In this document: positions 19,054 to 27,996 of the stretch, piece by piece
How positions within the stretch are numbered: position 1 is the first letter of the stretch
How the letters are laid out: each line of letters starts with the position of its first letter
DNA from: Chloroflexota bacterium
GTDB lineage: Bacteria > Chloroflexota > Dehalococcoidia > Lucifugimonadales > Lucifugimonadaceae
Length of the DNA stretch: 64,000 bases
Reading direction: 5' to 3'
Assembly (NCBI GenBank): GCA_018650845.1
Contig: JABIFF010000008.1
Location: forward strand, 1 to 64,000
Made by a program: the position numbers and the translations under genes
The notes under the pieces: generated by a model
Database searches by the model: none
What the model was told of the DNA's origin: nothing
The model's input: the letters and a program-made list of their open reading frames with translations, nothing else

Positions 19054-19101
19054 TCGTTCTCGTAGAACTGCATCTGAGTCGCTGGAAAATGGCTCGATAT
19101 C

Positions 19102-19120
19102 AATAACCGTGAGTTAACAA
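19102..19120 (+). promoter_or_regulatory. Second candidate Pho box, upstream of pstC
   Basis: AATAACC and GTTAACA place their TAAC cores 11 bases apart (19104 and 19115), the same spacing and core as the site upstream of pstS. It lies in the 163-base gap between pstS and pstC and may give pstCA its own regulated promoter. Confidence 0.35.
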
Positions 19121-19216
19121 TCTCCCCGCAAGCTAGAACCAGTTCCTAATAGGAATTCGTGTCCACTGAACCGTTTTCGCGACCCAGGTCTTCACGTCCC
19201 CACATCGAATTAGATT

Positions 19217-20164
19217 TTGACTAACACTCTCACCGAAGCGAGCACTGAGCAACTAGAACGAGTTGCACGCCGCAGGCGTCGACAGCACAACGAGCAGAAG
19301 CTCGTCACTGTATTGCTTGTCGCTGCCGCTCTGATTTCGATTCTGACTACCGTTGGTGTTGTAGTCCTTCTTGTTTCTCAAAGCATCGGCTTTTTCGAAG
19401 AAGTCTCGATTTGGAACTTTTTGACAGGAACCGAGTGGGCCCCTCATGTTTCTCCCCAGCACTCGGGTGTACTCGAGCTAGTTAGCGGCACGCTGCTAGT
19501 TGCCGCCATTGCGGGAATTGTTTCACTGACTCTTGGTCTCGGTGCTGCGATATTTCTTTCGGAATATGCGCCCGAACGACTACGACGAATCCTGAAGCCA
19601 ATTCTTGAAGTGCTGGCCGGAATCCCAACGGTTGTTTACGGCTACTTCGCCCTGACGTTTGTAACGCCAATATTTCAAAGTATTTTCGGGCCTGATCAGG
19701 TCAGCGTGTTCAACGCACTTTCGGCAGGAATCGTCATGGGGCTGATGATCATGCCGATGGTTTCGACTCTGAGTGAAGACGCTATGGTCGCTGTTCCACG
19801 TTCGTTACGTGATGCTGCTTATGCGCTGGGAGCGACTCGGTTTGAAGTCGCTACCAAAGTCGTAATGCCGGCGGCTCTATCGGGAATTGTTGCATCGTTC
19901 ATCCTTGGTCTCTCACGAGCTATCGGTGAGACGATGATCGTGAAAATCGCAGCAGGTGCGACTCCGAATCTGACACTTAACCCGCTCGAGAGCATTCAGG
20001 CCATGACCGCCTACATTGTTCAGATCAGCGGAGGTGAGGCGGCTCAGGGTTCTATCGAGTACAAGACCATCTTCGCAGTGGGGCTTCTGCTGTTCTTGAT
20101 GACACTCGGCATGAACATCATTGGCCGGTTGGTAATATCTCGATTCAGGCAGAAGTACGAATAG
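19217..20164 (+). CDS. pstC: Phosphate ABC transporter permease PstC
   Basis: Membrane permease subunit of the high-affinity phosphate importer. It is 315 residues with about six hydrophobic helices. The binding-protein-dependent transport signature is in [39 protein letters not shown] is typical of the PstC/PstA family. The TTG start has no clear ribosome-binding site. It is one base from pstA, so the two are co-translated. Confidence 0.93.
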   Translation: MTNTLTEASTEQLERVARRRRRQHNEQKLVTVLLVAAALISILTTVGVVVLLVSQSIGFFEEVSIWNFLTGTEWAPHVSPQHSGVLELVSGTLLVAAIAGIVSLTLGLGAAIFLSEYAPERLRRILKPILEVLAGIPTVVYGYFALTFVTPIFQSIFGPDQVSVFNALSAGIVMGLMIMPMVSTLSEDAMVAVPRSLRDAAYALGATRFEVATKVVMPAALSGIVASFILGLSRAIGETMIVKIAAGATPNLTLNPLESIQAMTAYIVQISGGEAAQGSIEYKTIFAVGLLLFLMTLGMNIIGRLVISRFRQKYE

Positions 20165-20165
20165 C

Positions 20166-21056
20166 ATGAACGATTCATCTTCAACAAAAATGAAGGGCAG
20201 TTCACACTCGATGCGTATTTGGCGCGACCGTGTGTTCGTTGCCGGATTCGTGATGGCAGTGCTTATTGGGGTTGCTGGACTCTTTGCACTGATGTTTGAT
20301 GTGCTGCTGGACGGTTTGCCGTTTCTTGATTTCGATTTCCTGACTAGTTATTCGTCTTGGGAACCTCACAAAGCTGGAATTCTTGGACCACTAGGCGGAA
20401 CGCTGTGGATAGTAGCGCTGACCGCACTGTTCACAATTCCTATCGGTGTCGGTACCGCCATATATCTGGAAGAATTTGCCAGCAAGAGCAGATTGAACCG
20501 GTTGATTGAACTCAATATTGCGAATCTTGCCGGTGTTCCTAGCGTTATTTATGGATTGCTCGGCTTGGCAATGTTCGTGCAGTTCCTGTTTAACGGATCA
20601 CGTAACGTCACAGCCGGTGCGCTGACGATGACACTGCTAGTACTGCCAATTGTGGTGATCGCTTCTCAGGAGGCGATTCGTGCGGTGCCATCGAGCTATC
20701 GTGACGCCGCCTACGCCATGGGTGCGAACAGGTGGCAAGTGGTGAAATCGGTAGTGCTGCCACAGGCTATGCCGGGGATGATGAGCGGGATTATTCTGGC
20801 GTTGTCACGTGCGATCGGTGAATCGGCGCCAATTTTGATCATCTCATCGCTTGTGGTCGTGGCATTCATACCGACCTCTCCAGATTCTGCATTCACAGTG
20901 CTTCCACTTCAGATCTTTACGTGGATTGGTCACCAGAATCCAGACTTCCGAGGTATTGCAGCTGCCGCCATCGTGGTCTTGCTCGTCGTACTGCTTAGCA
21001 TGAACGGCGTGGCGATTTGGATTCGCAGCAAGTATCAGACGCGACCCGACCAATAG
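20166..21056 (+). CDS. pstA: Phosphate ABC transporter permease PstA
   Basis: Second permease subunit. It is 296 residues with six predicted helices. The EAA-type loop reads RDAAYAMGANRWQVVKSVVLP, and the preceding NLAGVPSVIYGLLGLAMFV is a PstA hallmark. The ATG begins one base after the pstC stop. The ATPase gene pstB and the regulator gene phoU normally follow; here the next genes are oxidoreductase-related instead, so the ATPase must be encoded elsewhere if the importer is functional. Confidence 0.93.
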   Translation: MNDSSSTKMKGSSHSMRIWRDRVFVAGFVMAVLIGVAGLFALMFDVLLDGLPFLDFDFLTSYSSWEPHKAGILGPLGGTLWIVALTALFTIPIGVGTAIYLEEFASKSRLNRLIELNIANLAGVPSVIYGLLGLAMFVQFLFNGSRNVTAGALTMTLLVLPIVVIASQEAIRAVPSSYRDAAYAMGANRWQVVKSVVLPQAMPGMMSGIILALSRAIGESAPILIISSLVVVAFIPTSPDSAFTVLPLQIFTWIGHQNPDFRGIAAAAIVVLLVVLLSMNGVAIWIRSKYQTRPDQ

Positions 21057-21095
21057 GGCTGCCAATCAGCACCGGGCGGGCGTTATCATCTCGTC

Positions 21096-21497
21096 ATGCC
21101 TGCTTCATCATCTAAAACTTTTTACTTGGAACGCCTTTCCGGCGCGCTTGTTGGCGCCGTTGAAGATGGGCGCATTGGGTTGCCGCGTTTTGTTCGTTGG
21201 CTGGATCGCGTTCCTGAGTCGATATCGTCAGTCGATTCGATCACAGACGCACTAGAAATTTGTAACCGGGTGTTCGGATCGCAGCCTGTTAGAGAACATA
21301 GATCGGGTGATGGTGTGAAACATCAGACAGTTCATGCTGTTTGGGCGAACGGTTCCAGTGCGTTGATTTCGTTTGGTCCTGCCGGCGCGGGCGTGACTAC
21401 GGAACCTGAAATCATGCTGCTGGGCTCGTCGGGGGCGATGTACTTTGATGGCGCACTTGGTGGATCGCCAACGGTTGATCAGGTGGTCCGATCATGA
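21096..21497 (+). CDS. Unknown protein resembling an oxidoreductase C-terminal domain
   Basis: A 133-residue protein without a Rossmann motif. Its second half (HAVWANGSSALISFG, then IMLLGSSGAMYFDGA) resembles the strand pattern of the Gfo/Idh/MocA C-terminal domain. The stop codon overlaps the ATG of the next gene, a complete Gfo/Idh/MocA oxidoreductase (ATGA overlap), so the two are translationally coupled. It could be a partner subunit or a remnant of a duplicated oxidoreductase. Function unknown. Confidence 0.6.
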   Translation: MPASSSKTFYLERLSGALVGAVEDGRIGLPRFVRWLDRVPESISSVDSITDALEICNRVFGSQPVREHRSGDGVKHQTVHAVWANGSSALISFGPAGAGVTTEPEIMLLGSSGAMYFDGALGGSPTVDQVVRS

Positions 21498-22633
21498 AAT
21501 CTCTTGGCGTACTTTGTATCGGTGGATTGCAGACCCATCAGGAGAACCATGCTGCAGGATTTCACAACGATGAGCGTTCTCATATCGTTGCGGTCGCTGA
21601 CGAAGCGGATGTTGATGAGCGGCGTCGTGATTTGAACGTTCGTCTTGCTGAGCAGTACGGTGTGCCATATATCGAAGGAATCGACGAAGCTTTGGCTTTG
21701 GCTGGAGTCGATATCGTCAGCATGTGTGCCGATGTGGAGTATCGACATCGAGTATCGATAGCTTGTGCAAAAGCAGGCAAGATTCTATTTTTGGATAAAC
21801 CGCTTGCTTCAAAGGCTGGGCTTGCTGAATCGATGGTTGAAGCGATTGCCGAATCGGGCGTTGTTTCGCAGATGTATTCGTTCGTGAACACTCCCTGGGC
21901 GAAGGCTGCTAAACAGTGTGTGGAATCAGGTCGACTCGGGAAATTGCTTTCGGTTCATGCCGATATTTTGTTTGCCAAAGGACCGGGTGGCACGGCGACT
22001 AGTAACGTTTCTCGGGTCGAATCTGCGGAACCTGAAAAATTCACGTTTGTGGAATCGAAGCGAGAGTTCTTCGATCTTGGCGTGTATCCGATTGGGCTTT
22101 GCTTGTGGCTGGCCGATGCCGTGCCGGTAGAAGTATCGGCGGTAACCGGAAATTACTTCTTCGAGCAGCATGAACGAAACGACACCGAAGATTTCGGTGC
22201 GGTATCGATGTCATTCGAGAGCGGTGTGGTTGCAACGGCGACAGGCGGGCGCATGGGTTGGAATAGTCACCCGGCGGGCGGTCCGCACAGGATCACGATA
22301 GTGGGCGAGTTGGGCATGGAGCGATTCGATGCTTGGGAGCCGCGTGTCGAGATCTATTCGACTGCTGAAGCTCCGAAGTTGCCAGAGCCTCATCCGCAGG
22401 ACCCGATGGGGATGTGGCGTTCGACTCAGCAGGCCGCTGGGATTCCTAAGAAGACGACATATGCTCCGCTTGCCGACGAAACTCGATGGTATCCCGACGA
22501 TATTGAAGCATTCCTAGATTGCTTAGAGCAGGGCAGGGAGCCCGTGATGTCGGCGGCAAGGGCGCTGGGACCTTCGAAGGTTATTTCCGCCGCGTATCGT
22601 TCTGCTGCGACAGGGAAGGCCGAGTCGGTTTAG
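21494..22633 (+). CDS. Gfo/Idh/MocA family oxidoreductase
   Basis: Dehydrogenase-like protein of 379 residues. The N-terminal Rossmann region is degenerate at the glycine motif (LGVLCIGGLQTHQENHAAGF), but the central family pattern is present: VDIVSMCADVEYRHRVSIAC and LFLDKPLASKAG, where DKP replaces the usual EKP. The C-terminal domain includes DFGAVSMSFESGVVATATGG and ITIVGELGMERFD. It is coupled by overlap to the preceding small gene. The substrate is unknown. Confidence 0.82.
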   Translation: MKSLGVLCIGGLQTHQENHAAGFHNDERSHIVAVADEADVDERRRDLNVRLAEQYGVPYIEGIDEALALAGVDIVSMCADVEYRHRVSIACAKAGKILFLDKPLASKAGLAESMVEAIAESGVVSQMYSFVNTPWAKAAKQCVESGRLGKLLSVHADILFAKGPGGTATSNVSRVESAEPEKFTFVESKREFFDLGVYPIGLCLWLADAVPVEVSAVTGNYFFEQHERNDTEDFGAVSMSFESGVVATATGGRMGWNSHPAGGPHRITIVGELGMERFDAWEPRVEIYSTAEAPKLPEPHPQDPMGMWRSTQQAAGIPKKTTYAPLADETRWYPDDIEAFLDCLEQGREPVMSAARALGPSKVISAAYRSAATGKAESV

Positions 22634-22664
22634 TTACTCGCCGACTGGCTGTCACTCTCGACGT

Positions 22665-22784
22665 TGTCATGCTGAACTTGATTCAGTATTACTTCCAGCT
22701 GAAAATCAATTTGCTCGTCAGTCACCATCTAAGTCGAGTAATTACTCCCTTGTCACGTGATACTGAATCAAGTTCAGCATGACA
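22665..22784. repeat. Inverted-repeat element of family A, copy 1
   Basis: A 120-base non-coding element with near-perfect terminal inverted repeats of about 25 bases starting TGTCATGCTGAACTTGATTC. Each arm also has its own palindromic core, CTGAACTTGATTCAG. Other copies are at 32934-33036, 34270-34397 and 63710-63840. It looks like a miniature, non-autonomous element. Confidence 0.75.
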
Positions 22785-22813
22785 ATGTTGGTCGTGGGTT
22801 TCCGTTTGATCGA

Positions 22814-22838
22814 TACCCTGAATCAAGTTCAGGGTGAC
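22814..22838 (-). repeat. Solo arm of family A repeat
   Basis: CCCTGAATCAAGTTCAGGG followed by GTGAC, 30 bases after copy 1 and in the orientation of a right arm. It folds into a tight hairpin by itself and could act as a weak terminator between the convergent genes. Confidence 0.6.
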
Positions 22839-22886
22839 GGTTTTGCGAATTGTGAAACATGTTCGAACGGATTACGCCCCGCCGAA

Positions 22887-23390
22887 CTACTCGCCAGCCA
22901 AGCCTTCAACGATTTGTGCGTTGGGTACCGAGTGAAAAATCTCAGGTGAAATTTTGATTTTGATCGACCTGCTGCCACCGCCGAGAATGATGTAGTCGAG
23001 ACTCATCAGACCGTGATCGACGTATATCGGTACTTCGGGCGGTAGTGCGAGTGCCGTTACACCGCCAATCATCATTCCCGTAAGCTCGGCGGTTTCTTCG
23101 GAACGGGCAAACGAAACTTTCCCGGCGTTCATCATCGGCTTCACCACGTGATTTACATCGATGCGGTGCGTGGCTCGGACAACAGAAGCGGTGAAAGTCT
23201 TTGGCTTCTTCTTCGATGCGACGATGATCGTGTTTGCAGAGTTTTCAAGCGGGAAATCGTACTTCTCGCAAAATGCTGCAGTATCGGCGAAATCAGGATC
23301 GATTTCCACAATGTCGTAGGCGATTTTGGTTGTGTCGAGGAAACTGGTGACACTGGCTTCGATGATTTTGTTTGATGCTGAATCGGGCAT
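22887..23390 (-). CDS. YbaK/EbsC-family aminoacyl-tRNA deacylase-like protein
   Basis: Protein of the YbaK/ProRS-editing domain superfamily, which hydrolyses mischarged aminoacyl-tRNAs. It is 167 residues, a free-standing domain. Landmarks are ENSANTIIVASKKKPKTFTASVVRATHRIDV, the FARSEETAELTGMMIGGVTAL stretch with the family GxxxGGVTP-like loop, and IPIYVDHGLMS-like residues near the end. The exact tRNA or amino-acid specificity is unknown. It is convergent with the oxidoreductase gene. Confidence 0.82.
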   Translation of the reverse strand: MPDSASNKIIEASVTSFLDTTKIAYDIVEIDPDFADTAAFCEKYDFPLENSANTIIVASKKKPKTFTASVVRATHRIDVNHVVKPMMNAGKVSFARSEETAELTGMMIGGVTALALPPEVPIYVDHGLMSLDYIILGGGSRSIKIKISPEIFHSVPNAQIVEGLAGE

Positions 23391-23513
23391 GAGAATTTCC
23401 GTATAAGTCGGTTGAATGCAGGGCAGTGTAGCTAATAATTCACACAGACATGGCCAGTTGAAATATCATTGTCGCCATCAGCGGAGACACCGAAGACCGG
23501 GAACGATCTGATT

Positions 23514-24134
23514 ATGGGCAAAACCTACTGGATGCTTGTGACGACCCAGGAGAATCTGGACATCACCCGCGCTCGTGGTTTTTCGATGCAGGGCGTCGAT
23601 ACCAAGAATCGCAAAAAAGCGGTTCGGATGGGACCCGAAGATAGGGTTCTCTATTACATTTCGGACAAAAAAGGGTTTGCAGCTACTGCGACCGTTACTT
23701 CCGATAGCTTTGAAGATGAAGAACGAATCTGGAAGCATCACCGCGAGAAGGAGACATTCCCTCATCGCGTAGAAATCGATGCTGATGTCGTTTTAGACCA
23801 GTCTGACTACATCGATGGCTATCAGGTTGGTCCGACTCTCGAGTACGTGAAGAAGTGGCCGCCACATCTATGGCCACACGCGTTCTTCGGAATGCTGCAC
23901 ATCATTCCGCAACGAGACTTTAATTTTGTTGAGGCTGAGTTGAGACGCGCCGGTGGGATAGCGCCTCCTCCAGTGCCTGTTGAGGATGTGGTTGCTGAAG
24001 AGCCGATGATTGAGATCGTTGCTGTGGCCAATTCGTCCAACGATTTTGAACACGCGGCACCGAGTAGAAAATTCTCGGTTGCAAGCAAGAGCCGCAAGAG
24101 TTCACACCGAAGGCGTTCTCAGAAGCGTAAGTAG
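23514..24134 (+). CDS. EVE domain protein with basic C-terminal tail
   Basis: PUA-like EVE domain proteins bind modified bases in RNA or DNA. Residues 1-140 fit the domain (MGKTYWMLVTTQENLDITR, RVLYYISDKKGFAATATVTS, then PHLWPHAFFGMLHIIPQRDF). The rest (about 145-206) is a linker and a strongly basic tail rich in SRKS and RRRS, probably contacting nucleic acid. I start at ATG 23514, which begins directly with the domain; an in-frame TTG at 23469 would add 15 residues. It stands alone, so the biological role is unclear. Confidence 0.8.
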   Translation: MGKTYWMLVTTQENLDITRARGFSMQGVDTKNRKKAVRMGPEDRVLYYISDKKGFAATATVTSDSFEDEERIWKHHREKETFPHRVEIDADVVLDQSDYIDGYQVGPTLEYVKKWPPHLWPHAFFGMLHIIPQRDFNFVEAELRRAGGIAPPPVPVEDVVAEEPMIEIVAVANSSNDFEHAAPSRKFSVASKSRKSSHRRRSQKRK

Positions 24135-24220
24135 TTTTTCACTACGGGTGCGTGAGTCCCTAATCGCTGTTTTCAGTCATTGCGCACTTGATCCGTTACC
24201 TCAGATATCAGGATGCCCAC

Positions 24221-24404
24221 ATTTGATTTCCCGACGTAGGAGGGATCTGGTGGGGCGTGTCGCGAGGGTTTTCGTGCACTCTTTCGCCGGTGGTTGGCAG
24301 CTTTGATGTCGGCATTTGGGCTAGTTAGGCCACTGCTGTTTGAGCGTGCCATGCAGCGCCCCACCACCCTAGATCCCTCGGCTGCCGCTCGGGAAATGTG
24401 ATTC
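24221..24404. repeat. Inverted-repeat element of family B, second pair
   Basis: The left arm (from ATTTGATTTCCCGA at 24221 to the GGTGGGGCG near 24260) is imperfectly inverted in the right arm (from GCGCCCCACCACC near 24354 to CTCGGGAAATG near 24398). The ends match the element at 12448-12594. It occupies most of the 328-base gap between the EVE gene and the aldo/keto reductase gene; nothing else is evident there. Confidence 0.55.
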
Positions 24405-24462
24405 GTGCTTGAGGCGATTTGTGCGAAATTCGGTTGAGCAGTTGACTGGCGCTAAAAAAAAA

Positions 24463-25536
24463 CTAGTCGCCGGGCTTCATGAAGTTGCGGTCGATTGGCT
24501 GCTTGTTGTGATCTACCCAGCCGGTGCCTGAAACACTCGACTTCTGTGGGTCGGGATCGCCAACGCCAAAGTTATCGGCGTAGAGTGGTGCGAGCTGGTC
24601 GAGTTCCGACTGTGGAATATCGTCGATATCACAAGCTGCTGCGTACTCATCGATCTGCTCAACAGATGTCATCGTAGGCAGGCACGAAGCCATGATCTGT
24701 GGCATCAAAGTGAACTTGATAGCGATCTGCCCAACTGTTGCTGGCTTGCCTTCGAACATATAGTCGATCTGCTTCAGCTTCTGAATCGAATTCTTCAACC
24801 AGTGCATACGACGGTAAGCACGGTGGTCTGAAGGATCGAACGGGCTTTCGTCGAGAATCGTGTCCTTCGTGTACTTGCCATCGAGCATTCCCGAAGCGTG
24901 TGGCACACGTGAGTAGACACCTATTCCCTGTTTCGCAGCTGCTTCCATCATCACGTCGGCGGGGTCTTGCTCGAGGATCGAATAGATCAGCTGGGCTGGG
25001 ACCTTCATGTCGTTGATGGTGTACATGCCCTCTTCGAGCCAGCCGATGTCAGGGCCGACTGCTACACCGTAGTGTCGGATTTTGCCTTCGGCCTTTAGAT
25101 CTTCCAAAGCGGCGATGGTGTCGTCACGCTGAAGAACGTCTAGTCGAGGGTTGTGGTACTGGTAAATATCGATGTAGTCGGTCTGTAGGCGACGGAGGCT
25201 ACCTTCGCAGGCACGCTTGATGAAGTCGGCGTCCCACTGCTGTGGACGTTCTTTGTGACCTTCTCGGGGTGCTTCGATGTCATAACCGAATTTTGTACCT
25301 ATCACTAGGTCTTTTCGCTTGTTGGCTAAAGCTTTCGGAATAATTTCCTCACCGTAGCCCGCACCGTAAGTGTCGGCAGTATCGAAGAACGTGATTCCCT
25401 TATCAGCAGCCTTTTGGAGGAGGTTGATGCCGTCCTCTTCTTTGACCTCGCCCCACCAGTTCATGCTCACACTCCACACGCCGAATCCAATTTCGGAAAC
25501 GGTTAGGTCGGTCGACTGTATCTGGCGGTATTTCAA
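24463..25536 (-). CDS. Aldo/keto reductase
   Basis: NADPH-dependent reductase of the AKR (beta/alpha)8 fold. It is 357 residues. Catalytic tetrad residues are visible: Asp and Tyr in FFDTADTYGAGYGEE, Lys in VIGTKFG, and His in DIYQYHNPRLD. The region is typical of bacterial YdhF/Tas-like enzymes acting on sugars or aldehydes; the natural substrate is unknown. It probably ends a leftward series with the DUF1802 gene (45 bases upstream). Confidence 0.9.
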   Translation of the reverse strand: MKYRQIQSTDLTVSEIGFGVWSVSMNWWGEVKEEDGINLLQKAADKGITFFDTADTYGAGYGEEIIPKALANKRKDLVIGTKFGYDIEAPREGHKERPQQWDADFIKRACEGSLRRLQTDYIDIYQYHNPRLDVLQRDDTIAALEDLKAEGKIRHYGVAVGPDIGWLEEGMYTINDMKVPAQLIYSILEQDPADVMMEAAAKQGIGVYSRVPHASGMLDGKYTKDTILDESPFDPSDHRAYRRMHWLKNSIQKLKQIDYMFEGKPATVGQIAIKFTLMPQIMASCLPTMTSVEQIDEYAAACDIDDIPQSELDQLAPLYADNFGVGDPDPQKSSVSGTGWVDHNKQPIDRNFMKPGD

Positions 25537-25581
25537 CGTGCTTGTCCTGCGAACTTTTGATTGGGTGGTCGAGTGTAGTTG

Positions 25582-26205
25582 CTAAGCGTTTACTGGCTCT
25601 GCAGCTAATGCTTCGTGAATTTTCGATACCTGAGCTTCAAACTCGGAATCGGAGAGCGCGGGAGTGAGATTGGTGAGATCTATCTCGCCGTTGAGATCAA
25701 CCCACGATTTGCAGCCGCCGTATGTTTCATCGACGTTCACTGTTGCTGCTGAGTCGAGTTTGTAGGCTCGAACGATCATCAGTTTGAGTGGGTGTCGTGG
25801 CTTCCAGTTGAATCGCTTTACCGGGAATTCTTCTGACCAGATGTGGAAGGCGTTCAGCGCCTGTACCTGATGTTCTTCGGAAATCTCGATGGTTTCAACT
25901 AAATCGCAGTAGACCGAAAACGAGATTTCTTTGCTGAAATCGGCGTTGGCGGTTTCTTCAAGAAGGTGTTGCTGCTCTTGCTTGAGAAGTAGTTCGCCTT
26001 CATGGAACAGGCCAGGGTAGAGCAGGAACTGTTCGTGCTCGATTTTGAAGTGACGTCCGTCTTCACGGATGCCACCTTTTCGGAGCATGAATATTTGTTC
26101 GCCGCGACCGAGTGCGCCGGTCGTAACCGCCCACTCTTTTAGGCCTATGTTGGATGAATTTGGAAGCATAAAACGTATCTTGGCTGTTTTATTAGCTTGT
26201 GTCAC
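25582..26205 (-). CDS. DUF1802 family protein
   Basis: A 207-residue protein of unknown function. The diagnostic N-terminal pattern LKEWAVTTGALGRGEQIFMLRKGGIRE and the FLLYPGLFHEGE segment match DUF1802, a family of unclear, possibly nuclease-related function. GTG 26205 is the upstream start; ATG 26169 is an alternative that would trim 12 residues. It lies between the aldo/keto reductase and TatD genes on the same strand. Confidence 0.75.
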   Translation of the reverse strand: MTQANKTAKIRFMLPNSSNIGLKEWAVTTGALGRGEQIFMLRKGGIREDGRHFKIEHEQFLLYPGLFHEGELLLKQEQQHLLEETANADFSKEISFSVYCDLVETIEISEEHQVQALNAFHIWSEEFPVKRFNWKPRHPLKLMIVRAYKLDSAATVNVDETYGGCKSWVDLNGEIDLTNLTPALSDSEFEAQVSKIHEALAAEPVNA

Positions 26206-26275
26206 GCAGGAGACATTTACCTGTGCGTAACGACGCGTCGTACTCGAATTTTAGCGTGAAATCACTTAAGTGAGT

Positions 26276-27106
26276 CTACCGATTTGTATTCGATTCGAGT
26301 ACAGAGGTAACCAGAGTTGAACGGGTGCCGAGCATTGTGAAGGTGTTTTGGGTGGTTAGTTCTTCTATTGCGGCCGTCGATACACCGCGTAATGCGGCCA
26401 ACTTTTCGGCGACGATCGGTATGTCGCGAGGTTCCGTCCACTTGGCTCGGTTCTTTTTGAATGTCTGAGGATAAGAGTCGGTTTCGACCAAGATTCGATC
26501 GTCAGGCGTGTTCTTGGCCGATTCTTCGAGGTCTTGGATTCGAGTTAGCGTTTTGGCGAACGAAATGTTGAAGCCGAGATCGAGTAGCTCTTTTGCAAAA
26601 TTCCATCGACCCTGAAAGTAGTGTGCGGTTCCGCCTAGTTCGCCAGCGTTGGTTTCTTTGAGAATAGATAAGGCGGCGTCGCGAGCGGAGTGGGCATCGT
26701 AATCATCCGCTTGTTCTCTGATGTGGAACACGATAGGCAGTGAGTGCTTGCGGGCGATATTTATTTGAGCATGGAATGATTCGGCTTGCCATTCCTTGTT
26801 CGGTGATTTGTCTTGGTGGTCAATACCGATCTCGCTCATCACGACGACTTGCGGAGAGGATGCGAGATTGCTTAGTTGGTCAAGATCATCGCTGGTAAGC
26901 GAACGTTCGAGATCAGTTGGGTGGACGCCAACTCCTGCGAACACGCGAGCATGTTTCTCAGCGAGATCGATCGCTAATTTCGAATCTTCGACAGTAGTTC
27001 CCGCTGTGAAAATAGCACCGACGTTCGCGTCTTCAGCTCGGCCAATGATTTCGGCGAACTCGTCTGTCGGGTGTTGGTGTATGTGGGCGTGAGTGTCGAT
27101 GAACAT
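26276..27106 (-). CDS. TatD family metal-dependent hydrolase
   Basis: TatD-like enzymes are metal-dependent DNases or phosphoesterases of the amidohydrolase fold. It is 276 residues. Metal ligands are visible: HAHIH at the N-terminus (MFIDTHAHIHQHP), Glu in VVVMSEIGIDHQD, His in LPIVFHIREQADDY, His in GTAHYFQG, and Asp in RILVETDSYP. Its gene lies 15 bases from the flavodoxin gene, so the two are probably cotranscribed. Confidence 0.9.
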   Translation of the reverse strand: MFIDTHAHIHQHPTDEFAEIIGRAEDANVGAIFTAGTTVEDSKLAIDLAEKHARVFAGVGVHPTDLERSLTSDDLDQLSNLASSPQVVVMSEIGIDHQDKSPNKEWQAESFHAQINIARKHSLPIVFHIREQADDYDAHSARDAALSILKETNAGELGGTAHYFQGRWNFAKELLDLGFNISFAKTLTRIQDLEESAKNTPDDRILVETDSYPQTFKKNRAKWTEPRDIPIVAEKLAALRGVSTAAIEELTTQNTFTMLGTRSTLVTSVLESNTNR

Positions 27107-27121
27107 TCGAACAATGGTAGT

Positions 27122-27631
27122 TCAGCTATTGAACTTTGAGGCGACTGACTTTGCCCATGCGTGAATAGCTGGCCAATTGCGATGGTCGCCTTGAGGAGTT
27201 GGAGCGAATCGATCGATTATTCGCAGATACCAAGGCAAGTTTGCCCGGTCGAAATAGCCGGTGAATAGGGCATCGGATACCACGTTGAGCTTTGGTGCCA
27301 CCTCTCTGAGCTTGCCAATGAAGGCATCGTGCTCGGCTTGTCCGGCCTGTTCATTGCCAACTGAGAGGGTTCCGATAGAGAACAGTGCAACTGGTTTGCC
27401 ATTAATCCGTTCTGAAGTGATCGCAGCGAACATGCCGGCTGCGCCCATCCATTTGTTGCCGTAAAGCGGCGAACCGATTACGAAAGCATCGTAATCGTCG
27501 GGATTCAGTGCACTAGTTGCCTCAGCTGCTGTTGCATCCATCCCTTCGGAAATCAATTCAGCGGCGATTGCCGATGCGATCTCACGTGTGGATCCGAATC
27601 GTGTGGCAAATGCGACCAGTACTTTTGTCAA
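27122..27631 (-). CDS. Flavodoxin-domain protein (HemG-like)
   Basis: FMN-binding electron-transfer protein. The N-terminal phosphate-binding loop is VAFATRFGSTREIASAIA, and AFVIGSPLYGNKWMG is the next flavin loop. It is 169 residues. Similar short flavodoxins include protoporphyrinogen oxidase HemG and general menaquinone-linked flavodoxins. No heme genes are nearby, so the specific role is open. The start is TTG. Confidence 0.82.
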   Translation of the reverse strand: MTKVLVAFATRFGSTREIASAIAAELISEGMDATAAEATSALNPDDYDAFVIGSPLYGNKWMGAAGMFAAITSERINGKPVALFSIGTLSVGNEQAGQAEHDAFIGKLREVAPKLNVVSDALFTGYFDRANLPWYLRIIDRFAPTPQGDHRNWPAIHAWAKSVASKFNS

Positions 27632-27924
27632 TTACGGCTCCGCTGCGTGGCAATCTTGTGCGATTCAATTCGACATGGCTGTCGAGATAGAAAGTATCGC
27701 GTACACAGCTGGCTGGGTGCTGCCTGAATATCGATAAAGAGACACGGCGATGACGGATTCTCGCTGCTGACATATTTTCCCCTCGTGATCGAAGGCGCTT
27801 CAATTCGTAATTTGGCCGAAATTGCCGCGAAGTACCGGTATGGATCACTTGTGTCAGCGTACGGACGCAAAAGGTTTCGTACGGTTTTTTAACGTGGGCT
27901 TCCCGGTTGTATTTCAAGACGCGA
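27632..27924. other. Non-coding gap upstream of the flavodoxin-TatD pair
   Basis: I see no convincing gene here on either strand; an opposite-strand open frame at 27582-27917 is arginine/serine-rich and looks like a shadow. The stretch near 27866-27893 has two CGTACG copies separated by about 13 bases and followed by a run of T, a weak hairpin-like feature. The promoter for the leftward flavodoxin-TatD genes should lie at the left end. Confidence 0.4.
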
Positions 27925-27971
27925 AAAGAGCGTTCGGTATGGCACTTACGGTGCCGGACTGAACGCTCTTT
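27925..27971 (-). terminator. Terminator hairpin after the DUF4389 gene
   Basis: A long stem pairs AAAGAGCGTTC (from 27925) with GAACGCTCTTT (to 27971), with an inner GGCAC/GTGCC stem. Read leftward it follows the DUF4389 gene by 25 bases and runs into a T tract, as expected for a Rho-independent terminator. Confidence 0.75.
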
Positions 27972-27996
27972 ATGTATTCGCTGGAACCGTCGGTAG

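Noticed and set aside
22665-22838. Possible CRISPR-like repeats
   Set aside because: The repeats are inverted pairs, not direct repeats with unique spacers, and no cas genes are present.
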